A program made the translations under genes and the position numbers. The notes below the pieces were generated by a model that saw only the letters and a program-made list of their open reading frames with translations, made no database searches and had not been told where the DNA came from. Of a stretch of DNA of 64,000 bases, positions 32,484 through 40,779 are shown in pieces (the stretch's first letter is position 1; the number at the start of each line of letters is the position of its first letter). The stretch is from the IMG/VR virus record IMGVR_UViG_3300037153_000221, positions 1 through 64,000 of that record. One strand, given 5' to 3'. Origin of the DNA: a virus.

Positions 32484-34178
32484 TCAGGTGATGTGCGTGG
32501 CGAGTTGGGCGGTCGCCTCGCTCGGATCTTCGAGGTTGAAGTCGTGCACGTCCACGACGTTCTCCCCGCAGTAGTCGCGCAGGTACTGGAACGACCCGCC
32601 GATGCCGACGCCGTGGAACCTGACGCCCTTCGCATCGAGTCCGTCGCGCAGCATCTTGTCCTCGGGACCGAAGCTCGCCTGGCCGTCGCCCACGAGCACG
32701 ATGTCCGCCTTGCGGAACTCGTTGGCGGTCTCCATGATCTTCTTCGCAAGCGCGACGCCCTGGAGGGGCACCGTGCCGCCACCGAAGAAGTGGCTCGCCA
32801 TGTCCACGATGTCCTGCGCGTTCAGTTCGCGCTTGGCCGGGAACAGGAAGTGGTGGACTTCGCCACTGGACCCGAACCCGACGTACGCGAAGTCGCGGTC
32901 CTCGCGTCGGCAGATGTTCAGCAGGCAGCACGCGATGGCCTTGCACCACACGTTGCGCTGTCCGCCCATCGAACCCGACTCGTCGCCGACCAGCACGATG
33001 GGACCGCGCCCGGCGTGCTCCTCGCCCACGGTGTCGTACACCATGAGTTCGCCGGACAGGTAGCGCATGTAGAAGTCGTCCTCGGTGTCCGGGTCCGCGA
33101 GCACGCCCAGTTCGGCCGGGAGGATGCGCCGTAGCTCATCTCCCAACTTGAGATCCACGATCTCGTCCTGACCGCCGACGACGCGCTTGGCACGCTCGAA
33201 GCGCATGTGCTGATCGAGTCGGCCGTACAGTTCGGCCACCGCCTTCAGCGTGGGATTGTTCATCCACATGTCGGCGATGGTCAGCGCCTGCTCGGGCGAC
33301 TCGTAACGCGGCTCGCCCTTGTCCAGACCGGCACCGAAGCTCGGCATGTTGCCCGCGCTCTCGGCCGCAGCCTTCGCCTCCTTGACCGCGCTCACGACCG
33401 CATCGTGAGCGGCCTTCGAGAACGGCTTGGGGATGTTCGCAGCGACCGCCTGCGCCTGCGCGATGGCGCCGCGCTTGTCCAGGACGCCCTGGCGAATGGC
33501 GTCCACAAGCTCCTGCGGGATCGGCTGTCCGTTGGCGTTCAGTTCGCGCGCCTCCTGACGCAGCGACTCCAGTTCGTTGATCGCGCCGTCCGCCGTGTCG
33601 CGCGCCTGCTCGAACTCCTCGGCCATGCGAGCCTGTTCGACTAGCTCGTCACCGAGAATGGACTTCAGCGCGCCGATGGCGGCCATGGTGGCGACAGCGG
33701 CCGTGCTCGGACTGTCGCGGGTGATGTTGCGCGACTGCGCGTGATCGTCCTCGGCCGTCATCTTCGAGAGGATCTTCGCGTGATGCGCGACGCCGGGGTC
33801 CACCTCGTCGGGCGAGAGGATCTGCGGCTCGCGTGCGTGGTGGTAGGAGTAGAACACATCTCGTGTCAACTCCTCCCACGCATCGTACGCGGGAGCGTTC
33901 TCGCGCGCCGCCTTCGCAGCACGCGCCTGCTCCTGGTAGGACTTGATCTCGTCCGGACTGGCCGTGGTGAAGTCCGGCGCGTCCGGTTCGGGCACGTCGG
34001 GCGCGATGTGCGGCGCGTCCTCGACGGCCATGCGCCTGAAGCGCGGGGAGTCGTCGGTGTAGTTGCCGAAGACCATCTTGTCCACGGAATCGTGCTCCAC
34101 GGACTGGCGCGGCATCTGCACGGGCGGGGTGTCACCACGCCGGTTGAACAGGCGGCGGATGATGTCGTCGTAACCCAC
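32484..34178 (-). CDS. VWA domain protein (MoxR-associated)
   Basis: 564 residues from GTG at 34178, chosen because AAGGAAGGAG lies just upstream; a longer reading from 34271 crosses the leader hairpins. The N-terminal 390 residues are helical, with coiled coil. The VWA domain (about 390-564) has a complete MIDAS: DESGSMG near residue 399, the GGGTVPLQG Thr, and VLVGDGQASF. Such proteins partner with MoxR ATPases, as in RavA-ViaA, and the MoxR gene is directly upstream. Target is unknown. Confidence 0.75.
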   Translation of the reverse strand: MGYDDIIRRLFNRRGDTPPVQMPRQSVEHDSVDKMVFGNYTDDSPRFRRMAVEDAPHIAPDVPEPDAPDFTTASPDEIKSYQEQARAAKAARENAPAYDAWEELTRDVFYSYHHAREPQILSPDEVDPGVAHHAKILSKMTAEDDHAQSRNITRDSPSTAAVATMAAIGALKSILGDELVEQARMAEEFEQARDTADGAINELESLRQEARELNANGQPIPQELVDAIRQGVLDKRGAIAQAQAVAANIPKPFSKAAHDAVVSAVKEAKAAAESAGNMPSFGAGLDKGEPRYESPEQALTIADMWMNNPTLKAVAELYGRLDQHMRFERAKRVVGGQDEIVDLKLGDELRRILPAELGVLADPDTEDDFYMRYLSGELMVYDTVGEEHAGRGPIVLVGDESGSMGGQRNVWCKAIACCLLNICRREDRDFAYVGFGSSGEVHHFLFPAKRELNAQDIVDMASHFFGGGTVPLQGVALAKKIMETANEFRKADIVLVGDGQASFGPEDKMLRDGLDAKGVRFHGVGIGGSFQYLRDYCGENVVDVHDFNLEDPSEATAQLATHIT

Positions 34179-34216
34179 GGTACTCCTTCCTTGTTCGTGA
34201 TTACAGTTCGTTCGTA

Positions 34217-34299
34217 AGCGGTGGTCGGCGCCCGCATGTCCATCCATGTCCGTCACACGGACGCCGACCACCGCTCACGCACAGGATGCGTGAGCGGTG
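34217..34299 (-). promoter_or_regulatory. two competing hairpins in the VWA leader
   Basis: Between MoxR and VWA, 34269-34280 pairs with 34288-34299 (12 bp, perfect) and 34217-34230 pairs with 34262-34275 (14 bp, perfect). The two pairings share 34269-34275, so they exclude each other. A small third stem (GTCCG/CGGAC, 34248-34262) sits inside. This resembles an attenuator or riboswitch-type switch, but no U-run follows. Confidence 0.45.
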
Positions 34300-34316
34300 T
34301 CCCTGGAGGGAAGTGT

Positions 34317-35567
34317 TCACTCCTCCTCGCCTGCGATGGTCTTCTCGACCCAGTTGTGCGCCTGGGTGATCTCGGACAGCACCGCCTCCAGGTCGGCGGT
34401 GTCGTGACCCTGCGAGCCGCCTTCGCGGATCTGGTCGTTCGCGTCGCGCTTGAGGCGCCGGAGGTCGCGCATGACCTTGAAGCCGCGCTCCATCTGCTCG
34501 TCGGTCGGCTCGCCGCCGTTCGCCTGGATGTCGCCCTTGACGGCATCCAGTTCGTTGAGCACCGGATCGAGAGCTTCGCGCATCCGCGACGCCTTGCGGG
34601 CGAACACGTTGGCGAACTCCATGACGATCTTGTGCGCCGACTCGCGGTGGTCCGGGTGGTTCCACGCCATGTGCTGGCAGACGATCATGTCGTCGGTGGA
34701 CACCGACCCTTCGCCTCGCGTCCACGCACGCGCCTTCATGGCGCGCAGCATCTGACCGATGCGACGCTGGCTCGGCGGGTGACCGGCGCTCGCCCAGCGC
34801 TCCTGCGCGATCTGCATGGACTCGATGACGGCATCGGGGATGATGACCGACATCGCCTCCATGCGCGCCTGACGGATCTCGTCCAGCGAGATGTTCGGAG
34901 CGTTCGACATGTCCACCGTGGACGCCGACGCCTGGTACTCGTCCTGGATGCGCATGACATCCTTGCGACCTTCGGGCGAGCGCACCGGCTGCACCACGAG
35001 CGAGATGCCCCAGCGGTCACGGAACGGTTGAAGATCCTCGCGGTCGGGAAGCTCGTTCGAGCTACCGAAGATGCAGAGGAGTTGCGACAGGTCCAGCGTC
35101 GCGCCGCCGACCTTCAGCTTGCGCTGCGCCATCACGTCCAGCAGCGCGTTCGCCATGGTGGGCGAGCACTTGAAGATCTCGTCCAGGTAGCCGAGAACGG
35201 CAGTCGGGAGAAAGCCGTCCGTGAGGCGTTCGATGCGCCCCTCCTTCATGGCCGGGAGCGAGCGCGGACCCAGCACGTCATCCGCGCTGGACTCCTTGAA
35301 GACCATGTAGTTGAACAGGTCGGACTTGCTCGCGCCCGAGATGCAGCGGAGCATCAGTTCGATGGCCCACGTCTTGCCCACGCCCGGATCGCCGAGGAAC
35401 AGCGGATCGACGCCGGACACGAGCGAGTTGCCGAGAAGTTCGATCATGTCTCGGCGCTCGATGTTGTACTGCGCGAGCCAGCCGTCCGGCGCGAAGATCT
35501 CGCGGTGCTTGACCACGAGCGCGTCCGTGACGGTGCCACGCTTGACTACGGGATCGGCGATTGCCAC
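34317..35567 (-). CDS. MoxR-type AAA+ ATPase
   Basis: 416 residues from GTG with GGAGGG upstream. Walker A GDPGVGKT at 59-66, Walker B LGYLDE ending at Glu130, sensor 1 FGSSNE near 171 and a candidate arginine finger (RDRWG) near 183-185. The helical C-terminal half (about 230-416) is typical of MoxR/RavA proteins. With the VWA gene downstream it forms a MoxR-VWA pair, a chaperone-like or conflict-system module. The 446-residue gene just upstream may be the third part. Confidence 0.75.
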   Translation of the reverse strand: MAIADPVVKRGTVTDALVVKHREIFAPDGWLAQYNIERRDMIELLGNSLVSGVDPLFLGDPGVGKTWAIELMLRCISGASKSDLFNYMVFKESSADDVLGPRSLPAMKEGRIERLTDGFLPTAVLGYLDEIFKCSPTMANALLDVMAQRKLKVGGATLDLSQLLCIFGSSNELPDREDLQPFRDRWGISLVVQPVRSPEGRKDVMRIQDEYQASASTVDMSNAPNISLDEIRQARMEAMSVIIPDAVIESMQIAQERWASAGHPPSQRRIGQMLRAMKARAWTRGEGSVSTDDMIVCQHMAWNHPDHRESAHKIVMEFANVFARKASRMREALDPVLNELDAVKGDIQANGGEPTDEQMERGFKVMRDLRRLKRDANDQIREGGSQGHDTADLEAVLSEITQAHNWVEKTIAGEEE

Positions 35568-35573
35568 TTCGTA

Positions 35574-36914
35574 TCACCCTCCAGGGGTATCGTTGGACTC
35601 TAGTTCGGGGATTGCGCTGCGCATGGCGCTCAGTTCGAGCATGATGCGCTGCGCTGTCCCCTCGAAGGTTCGCGCGTGCTGCGCCTCACGGCGAGCACGG
35701 ACACGAGCCTTGAACTTCTCGACGGCTCGGCGCTCGCGCATGTGCGCACGCTCGGCGCGCTCCAGCCTGCGCTGCTCACGGGCACGCTCACGCTTGCCCT
35801 TCAGGTAGTTCTCGCCATCCTTTCGCATGGCGTGCGTGCCGTCCACCAACCTCGGCACGCCGTGCGCGTCGCGTGACACGGCGGAAAGGGGGATGTAGTT
35901 TCGTTCGACCCACGCAGCGTGCGCCTCACGAGACTGGACGACCTTCGCGCGGTCGGCGCGCCAGGCTTCCAGCCACCCTTCCCAGCCGCCGTACGCATGG
36001 AGCGCGGCTTCGCGCGAGGACCACGACGGCCAGCGCTGCCCGGCGAACCACTTGCCGTTCATGTACGCATCCCAGCGGTCGTGCCGGTTGCGGAAGCGCT
36101 GGCAGTGCAGGCACTGCTTGTACTCGACGCGCGACGTTCGGTCGAACGAGCGATAGGTGTCGTCGTACTGGGCGTAGTTCTCGGACCCCCACACGATCAC
36201 GCCGTTCACCATCGTTCGCCTATAGAGCGACTTGCGTTCGGGCGTATACCGGCGCCAGTACGTGAACTCGCCGGGCTTGCCACGATTCCACAGTCGTTCG
36301 CCGACCATGTACGTGTCCACGCCTGCGAACTCCTCGGACGTGGAGACCATCTCGTCCTCGGCGTACGAGTAGTGCTCCACGGTGCCCGCGACGCACAGGT
36401 GGCGCTCGGTGTCCACCGGCTCGGGTCCGGGTTCGTACGCATGGAAGCGCTTGGGCACGGACGGCTCGAAGACCTCGGGTTCGGGGTCATCCGCGCGCGG
36501 GATGATCGGAACGCCGTTCGGCAGGTTGTACGAGGACAGCCACGCCTCGCGCACCTTGATGCGTCCACGCGAGATGGACTCGACTTGCTGCGCGGCGATC
36601 TTCACGTTCCAGTGGTCGCCGGGCGTGTCCGCCCATCCGCGTACGGGGTAGTAGTCCTTGTTGACCACGATCTCCACGCACTCGCCGCGCACGTTGCGGC
36701 AGATGCGACCCATTGGGAAGTGATGGCCGAACGAGTACACCACGTCGCGCGTGATGATGATGCTGTTCGTGTCGCCGCTGTTCGCCACGCACTCGGGCAC
36801 GAGCGCGTGCGCGGCCCAGAAGTCCACAGCTTCGCTGTTCGAGCGCGGCTTGCGCACACGGCGTCCGCCGTTCTTCTCACGCATGATGGCGTCACGCCAG
36901 TCACGAATGTCCAT
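35574..36914 (-). CDS. large protein of unknown function upstream of MoxR (446 aa)
   Basis: 446 residues from ATG, 6 nt upstream of the MoxR gene and so in the same operon. The middle is aromatic and beta-rich with a pair of cysteines (KQCLHCQRF). The C-terminal 100 residues are a long Arg/Glu helix (KGKRERAREQRRLERAERAH). No family recognised. It could be the substrate or adaptor of the MoxR-VWA pair. Confidence 0.6.
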   Translation of the reverse strand: MDIRDWRDAIMREKNGGRRVRKPRSNSEAVDFWAAHALVPECVANSGDTNSIIITRDVVYSFGHHFPMGRICRNVRGECVEIVVNKDYYPVRGWADTPGDHWNVKIAAQQVESISRGRIKVREAWLSSYNLPNGVPIIPRADDPEPEVFEPSVPKRFHAYEPGPEPVDTERHLCVAGTVEHYSYAEDEMVSTSEEFAGVDTYMVGERLWNRGKPGEFTYWRRYTPERKSLYRRTMVNGVIVWGSENYAQYDDTYRSFDRTSRVEYKQCLHCQRFRNRHDRWDAYMNGKWFAGQRWPSWSSREAALHAYGGWEGWLEAWRADRAKVVQSREAHAAWVERNYIPLSAVSRDAHGVPRLVDGTHAMRKDGENYLKGKRERAREQRRLERAERAHMRERRAVEKFKARVRARREAQHARTFEGTAQRIMLELSAMRSAIPELESNDTPGG

Positions 36915-37119
36915 CGTTCACCTCCTCGCGGGTGGGGGGATAGGGGTACATGTCACGCAGCAGCGCATAGTCCTGCGCTGCACGCTGGATTTCGGACTCC
37001 AGTTCGGAGTTCTCGCGCTTCAGGTTGCGCACCTGAAGCACCAGGAAGATGATGGCGCCGTACGCGATGAACAGCGCGAGCGCTGCGATGGACGCGAGCG
37101 TGTGGGAGACTTCGATCAT
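36901..37119 (-). CDS. small membrane protein with coiled coil (72 aa)
   Basis: One transmembrane helix (IAALALFIAYGAIIFLVLQV) then a coiled coil (LKRENSELESEIQRAAQDY). The stop overlaps the next gene by 14 nt. Could anchor the 446-aa protein or its complex to the membrane; this is an inference from gene order. Confidence 0.55.
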   Translation of the reverse strand: MIEVSHTLASIAALALFIAYGAIIFLVLQVRNLKRENSELESEIQRAAQDYALLRDMYPYPPTREEVNDGHS

Positions 37120-37277
37120 CGGCCGATCCTCACGAGGTGGAGCGCCGAGTAGTAGTCCTGCGGCCAGCGCGCAGGATCGACGTATCCGACCTTGCGGTCG
37201 TACGCGCGAGCGTTCGCAACCCAGCGATACAGGGCAGCGCGCGCGGTGCGCAAACGGGCGAGGGCGAGCGGGGACAT
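37116..37277 (-). CDS. hypothetical protein (53 aa)
   Basis: ATG at 37277 follows GGAGG by 5 nt. Basic, helical, no family. The first gene of the operon running into the MoxR region; a TACCCT box lies 22 nt upstream. Confidence 0.5.
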   Translation of the reverse strand: MSPLALARLRTARAALYRWVANARAYDRKVGYVDPARWPQDYYSALHLVRIGR

Positions 37278-37299
37278 GCGAACCTCCAAACTAGGGTCC

Positions 37300-37305
37300 A
37301 GGGTA
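37300..37305 (-). promoter_or_regulatory. possible promoter (TACCCT) of the MoxR operon
   Basis: TACCCTGGAC on the minus strand resembles the TACACTG boxes of this phage and precedes the first gene of the operon. The 200 nt upstream (to 37510) show no gene. Confidence 0.35.
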
Positions 37306-37510
37306 TCAGAAATACGGAAGCATGGACGCTCGCGCAGACGGCGCGGACGCCCGAGACAGCGGGTTCTTACAGGGAAACTGGCGTCCGTTCGTAGGCACGG
37401 ACAGGCGGGAGGCAAAGTCTTCAGTCACGCCGTCCGGCTCGCGCTCGCACAGGCATCGGGACCCCTCTCGAAGCTGCGGCGCGCGCCTGGACGGCGTGAC
37501 GCTTGTGACG

Positions 37511-37690
37511 CTAGTTGCGCCCGATGTGGGCGATAGCGTCCAGTGAGTCGGCGAACACGAGCACGGACCACTGTCCGCACTTCGCGCATCGCTCCATCAC
37601 CGCGAGGACACCGTGGTCCTCCAGTTCGTACAGCAGGCCACGCGCGACACCGCGCGAAACGTGGTCCAGAACGACGGTCCCCTCGTTCAT
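37511..37690 (-). CDS. hypothetical protein with CxxC (59 aa)
   Basis: ATG overlaps the previous stop (ATGA). Has ERCAKCGQWSVL, a possible two-Cys metal site. It ends about 230 nt upstream of the 37277 gene, with no terminator seen. Confidence 0.45.
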   Translation of the reverse strand: MNEGTVVLDHVSRGVARGLLYELEDHGVLAVMERCAKCGQWSVLVFADSLDAIAHIGRN

Positions 37691-37974
37691 GCCGCCACCC
37701 ACACGGGCGACGGCGCGAACGAGTTGGCGAGGTGACGCGCGAACGCGACCTTCGCAGCGTGGAACGTCGGGTACGAGTTGCCGGTATGGATCTCGGCGTG
37801 GTACGCGCCCGGCGCCAGCGTGGCGTCGCACACTACGTACGGACCGGAGTCCGTTCGTAGGAGCAGGCCCACGGCGTGCGTGGTGCCGAGTTCGTCGCGC
37901 TCGAAGATTCCAAGGATCTCGGCGCCCTGTTCGTCAGCGCACTCGGCGTAGGCGCGGTAGCGCGAGGAGTGCAT
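37687..37974 (-). CDS. hypothetical protein (95 aa)
   Basis: ATG overlaps the previous stop. Beta-rich soluble protein, no recognised family. Confidence 0.5.
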   Translation of the reverse strand: MHSSRYRAYAECADEQGAEILGIFERDELGTTHAVGLLLRTDSGPYVVCDATLAPGAYHAEIHTGNSYPTFHAAKVAFARHLANSFAPSPVWVAA

Positions 37975-38150
37975 CACAGCACCTCCAGGTCGATGGCGGA
38001 CAGGTTGTACAACTCGTAGGCGCACAGGACCGTGGTCTCCGTGCACCCGTGGAAGTCGGCGACCATGTTGGCCGCGAGCTTCGCAGGCACGCTGCGCGAA
38101 CGCAGCGCGAGGAAGTCCAGCGCGAGCGTGAGGCGGGCCATGCTCAGCAT
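37974..38150 (-). CDS. hypothetical protein (58 aa)
   Basis: ATG at 38150 (a second at 38141). Hydrophobic first half (MARLTLALDFLALRSRS), no clear membrane span. No family recognised. Confidence 0.4.
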   Translation of the reverse strand: MLSMARLTLALDFLALRSRSVPAKLAANMVADFHGCTETTVLCAYELYNLSAIDLEVL

Positions 38151-38377
38151 CGCCCCTCCCCGAAAGCCGCCACGCGGCGCTCGCGCTCCACCTGCTGCGC
38201 GTGGCGCCGGGGGTAGGCGACGCACTCGCTGCACTTGCCCTGCGTGATGTGCAGCACGCGGTCGTCCAGGCGGGCGACGGGCATGTCATCCCAGCACTCT
38301 GGACAGCACACGATCTCTAGCGCGTGCACGGGGTCGCGCTCGCGCAACTCGTTCTCGACTGCTTGCACGGGGTCCAT
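38144..38377 (-). CDS. zinc-binding protein (77 aa)
   Basis: ATG at 38377 follows GGAG by 6 nt. Four cysteines in CCPECWDD and GKCSECVAY form a zinc-ribbon-like pattern. Basic C terminus. The upstream segment holds a repeated ACGAACGAACGAAC stretch on the minus strand. Confidence 0.5.
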   Translation of the reverse strand: MDPVQAVENELRERDPVHALEIVCCPECWDDMPVARLDDRVLHITQGKCSECVAYPRRHAQQVERERRVAAFGEGRC

Positions 38378-38457
38378 GCGTAACTCCAGTCTGTTCGTAG
38401 GTACAGGTACGTTCGTTCGTTCGTGTTCGCCCACAGACGTGAGCGAGCACCAAAGAA

Positions 38458-38485
38458 CGCCCGAAGGCGGGGGGGCCTAAGCCCC
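38458..38485 (-). terminator. double hairpin terminator of the 38477 gene
   Basis: On the minus strand GGGGC-TTAG-GCCCC overlaps the stop codon, then CGCC-TTCG-GGCG and TTCTTTGG follow. A plausible weak intrinsic terminator. Confidence 0.4.
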
Positions 38486-38806
38486 ACCCGCCTGCTTGGC
38501 GATGCTCTCCTGCGCGGCCTTGACCGCCTTGGCGAGCGCGTCCAGCTTGCCGGTAGCGGCGAACGCTCCGGCGATGTCGGCGGCCGTGAACACCTTGCCG
38601 CCCGCGATGGCCGAGCCGACCGCGTACTCCGGGACCGCGATCTGGTTCACGCCCACCTGATGGATCAGGTAGGTGTCGTCCGGATCGCCCGCGCGGACAC
38701 CCACGCCCACGCGCTCACCGATGTCGGCGTTGAGCGTGAGCGTGCGGGAGTCGTCCAGCACGTAACGAGCGCGGCTCTTTGCCGCGCCATTGGTGGCGAG
38801 TGCCAT
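38477..38806 (-). CDS. hypothetical protein at the divergent edge (109 aa)
   Basis: 109 residues, GGAGG 9 nt before ATG. The first part is beta-rich (ARYVLDDSRTLTLNADIGER), the last third an Ala/Lys helix. It is the first minus-strand gene left of the repeat region and has its own terminator, so it is a single-gene unit. It may act early or bind the repeats; unknown. Confidence 0.55.
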   Translation of the reverse strand: MALATNGAAKSRARYVLDDSRTLTLNADIGERVGVGVRAGDPDDTYLIHQVGVNQIAVPEYAVGSAIAGGKVFTAADIAGAFAATGKLDALAKAVKAAQESIAKQAGGA

Positions 38807-38897
38807 GATTGCGTACCTCCAGGGTGCGCGTAGGATTCACACGAGCACAGGCGCCCGTTCGAGCGCGTGCACTTGCACTTGCATTGGAGACACGGAG

Positions 38898-38930
38898 CAG
38901 CCGCGCCGATGTGTGACATCGGCGCGGCTG
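38898..38930. repeat. 15-bp perfect hairpin
   Basis: CAGCCGCGCCGATGT - GTG - ACATCGGCGCGGCTG. It follows directly a copy of the GGAGACACGGAG element. A second, similar hairpin (with one bulged A) lies at 38960-38989 after the next copy. Confidence 0.85.
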
Positions 38931-39029
38931 CGCCGCATCCTGCACTGGAGACACGGAGTCGGCGCGCCGATGTGTGACACGGCGCGCCGGACGTGAGTCC
39001 AGCGTGAGAGTCGGTCTCCCGGTCTCACG

Positions 39030-39093
39030 GGAGACACGGAGCGGAGACCCCCCGATGTGACGTCACACCCTGGACGGTCCGCTCCGTGTCTCC
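39030..39093. repeat. 16-bp perfect inverted repeat
   Basis: GGAGACACGGAGCGGA at 39030-39045 pairs with its exact inverse at 39078-39093 across a 32-nt spacer. It is the centre of the left-to-right inverted symmetry of the region. Confidence 0.85.
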
Positions 39094-39230
39094 AGTGCAG
39101 GAAGCTGGAACGCTGGACGGTCCGACTAGGCGTCACACCCTGGACGGTCCGCTCCGTGTCTCCAGTGCAGGAACGCTGGACGGTCCGATGTGTCACACAT
39201 TGGACGGTCCGCTCCGTGTCTCCAGTGCAG
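39061..39230. repeat. three direct repeats of about 40 nt
   Basis: Copies at 39061-39102, 39131-39173 and 39191-39230 share TGGACGGTCC, GCTCCGTGTC and TCCAGTGCAG blocks in the same order. Spacers of 28 and 17-18 nt also carry GGACGGTCC or relatives. Copies 1 and 2 are identical. Confidence 0.9.
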
Positions 39231-39438
39231 CACGCTGGACGCTCCGTGAGAAACCCGGACCCTACCCGCCGATACCGGCGACCGACTGACCGGACTGACT
39301 AGCTCACGGCGCGTCCAGCGCCATGGCCCTGGAGCACCCTGGACAAACGTCCGACTACAGTTGGACGCTAGGATCTCCGATAATCGTCGTGAGCGCGCAC
39401 CCGCGCGCCGAACCCACCGACACACTGGAGACCCCCCA

Positions 39439-40416
39439 ATGTCACTCAAGCTCTACACCGCCGCTGATCGGCGCCGCATGAATCTCGTCACTGCTGACGA
39501 CATCTTGAAGTCCACCCGTGCCGCCGCAAAGCTCGGCCTACAGGGCGAGCAGTGGAGCGCGGAGGATCGCGCGGAGTGCGCGGCTCACCTCGTCACCCTG
39601 GTTATGGGGCGCGCCACGCTGGACGCCGAAACCGTCCGCACTCCGGCGCACGGGAACCTGTACCCCGCGCGCCTGATCGGCATGGACTTTCTCGTCAAGC
39701 GTGCGGGCGACTGGCGCCGCGCGCGTGAGGCGCAGATTGCGCGCGATGCGGCGGACGCTAACGAGCGCGGCGGCATGGCCGTGCACGGGAGCACTACCGG
39801 CGATAACGGCGACGCAAACAACCTCACCCCGTGGGGCGCGCGCATCCGCGCGGTGGAGATGCTCCAGAACGCGGGCATCATCGGCGCAACGATGGACGCG
39901 CCCGCGCCGATGTGGTCGCTTGCCTACGGCGCCGCGCGCGGCGCCGCCGGTATCGAATCGCGCGAGGTTGCGGAAGAACTGGAGTTGACGTTTGACACCT
40001 ATCGCGCGCACCTCAGCCGCGCGGCTAAGACGCTCCGCGCGTGCGGCGGATGGGACGCATGGCTGGACGCGCTGCTCATGGAAGGCATCGACTGGAGCGC
40101 GCCGGGCGAGTACGTGCACGAGCGCGCGGAGGACATCGCCTCCCGCACCGCGCGGGCAAACGCGCGAGATGCGGCCGTGAGCGTGCGGACCGTCAAGCCG
40201 CGCACCATCGGCAAGCGCGCAAGCGCCGGAGCCGCCTGGAGCCGCGCGCGAGTCTCGCCCGCCTTCCGCGTGCGGACCGTCATCGACCCGCTACCCGCGC
40301 GCACGCACGACCGACTCCGAAAGGCGTCCGACATGCGGCGCAAGCGCGCGGCGGCGGTCACTCCGGCCGAACGGCGGCAGGCGCGCCTAGCGGCTGGACT
40401 CCCGGTCGAGTCCTAA
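39439..40416 (+). CDS. DNA-binding-like protein next to the repeat region (325 aa)
   Basis: ATG at 39439 follows GGAG by 8 nt; a longer reading upstream would overlap the promoter. Residues about 165-200 read like a sigma region 4/HTH (IESREVAEELELTFDTYRAH). Several Arg-rich stretches, especially the C terminus, fit DNA contact. It uses GCG alanine codons more than its neighbours. Being the first gene beside the repeats, it is the natural candidate for the protein that binds them. Confidence 0.55.
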   Translation: MSLKLYTAADRRRMNLVTADDILKSTRAAAKLGLQGEQWSAEDRAECAAHLVTLVMGRATLDAETVRTPAHGNLYPARLIGMDFLVKRAGDWRRAREAQIARDAADANERGGMAVHGSTTGDNGDANNLTPWGARIRAVEMLQNAGIIGATMDAPAPMWSLAYGAARGAAGIESREVAEELELTFDTYRAHLSRAAKTLRACGGWDAWLDALLMEGIDWSAPGEYVHERAEDIASRTARANARDAAVSVRTVKPRTIGKRASAGAAWSRARVSPAFRVRTVIDPLPARTHDRLRKASDMRRKRAAAVTPAERRQARLAAGLPVES

Positions 40417-40434
40417 ACGGACAACCCCCCGGTT

Positions 40435-40459
40435 GCGCCGGAGCTTTCCGCTCCGGCGC
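40435..40459 (+). terminator. hairpin after the 39439 gene
   Basis: Perfect 9-bp stem GCGCCGGAG / CTCCGGCGC with a 7-nt loop, 18 nt after the stop. C-rich tail, no U-run, so termination may need Rho. Confidence 0.45.
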
Positions 40460-40773
40460 CCGCCCCCCACATGGCTTCCGCTCTCTCGCCAGCCCTGAAA
40501 AAAACCCCTGCAAATGGACCGAACTCGCGCTCGTCCAATGTGCAACTCAAGTTCAGCTTTGCACGTTTGGACGGGGCAGATTCAACCCGAAACCGACTGG
40601 ACCGGGGGCAGTCCACGCCTACTGTGCAGGACGGGTACGGCGGACCCCTCGAATTGGGTCCGGTCAGCACGGAAAGCCCCTGCAAATCCCCAGGCTGGAT
40701 ACCGCTGGAGGAATCTCAGCGGTCAATAAGACCCCCTCCCCTACCCAGCCGGGGTGGAGTCCCGGCGCGGTGG

Positions 40774-40779
40774 TAGGGT
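40774..40779 (+). promoter_or_regulatory. leaderless-type -10 box
   Basis: TAGGGT six bases before the ATG at 40786. No Shine-Dalgarno is present. Confidence 0.4.

Larger units (their letters stand above)
38807..39438. other. divergent noncoding region, candidate replication origin or control region
   Basis: 630 nt between divergent genes with no convincing ORF. It contains three or more copies of GCACTGGAGACACGGAG in one direction on the left, three inverted copies on the right, five GGACGGTCC palindromes and three long hairpins. A TAGGAT/GATAAT promoter-like stretch precedes the gene at 39439. Region of this design between divergent arms is typical of phage origins or partition/regulatory sites. 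Confidence 0.6.

Noticed and set aside
34221-35603. A 460-codon plus-strand frame opposite the MoxR gene
   Set aside because: It mirrors the codon pattern of the real minus-strand ATPase, which has all AAA+ motifs.
39061-39230. The repeat-spacer look of the 39.1-kb direct repeats as a CRISPR array
   Set aside because: Repeats are about 40 nt, only three, spacers differ in length (28 and about 18 nt) and themselves contain the repeated GGACGGTCC. No cas genes are present.
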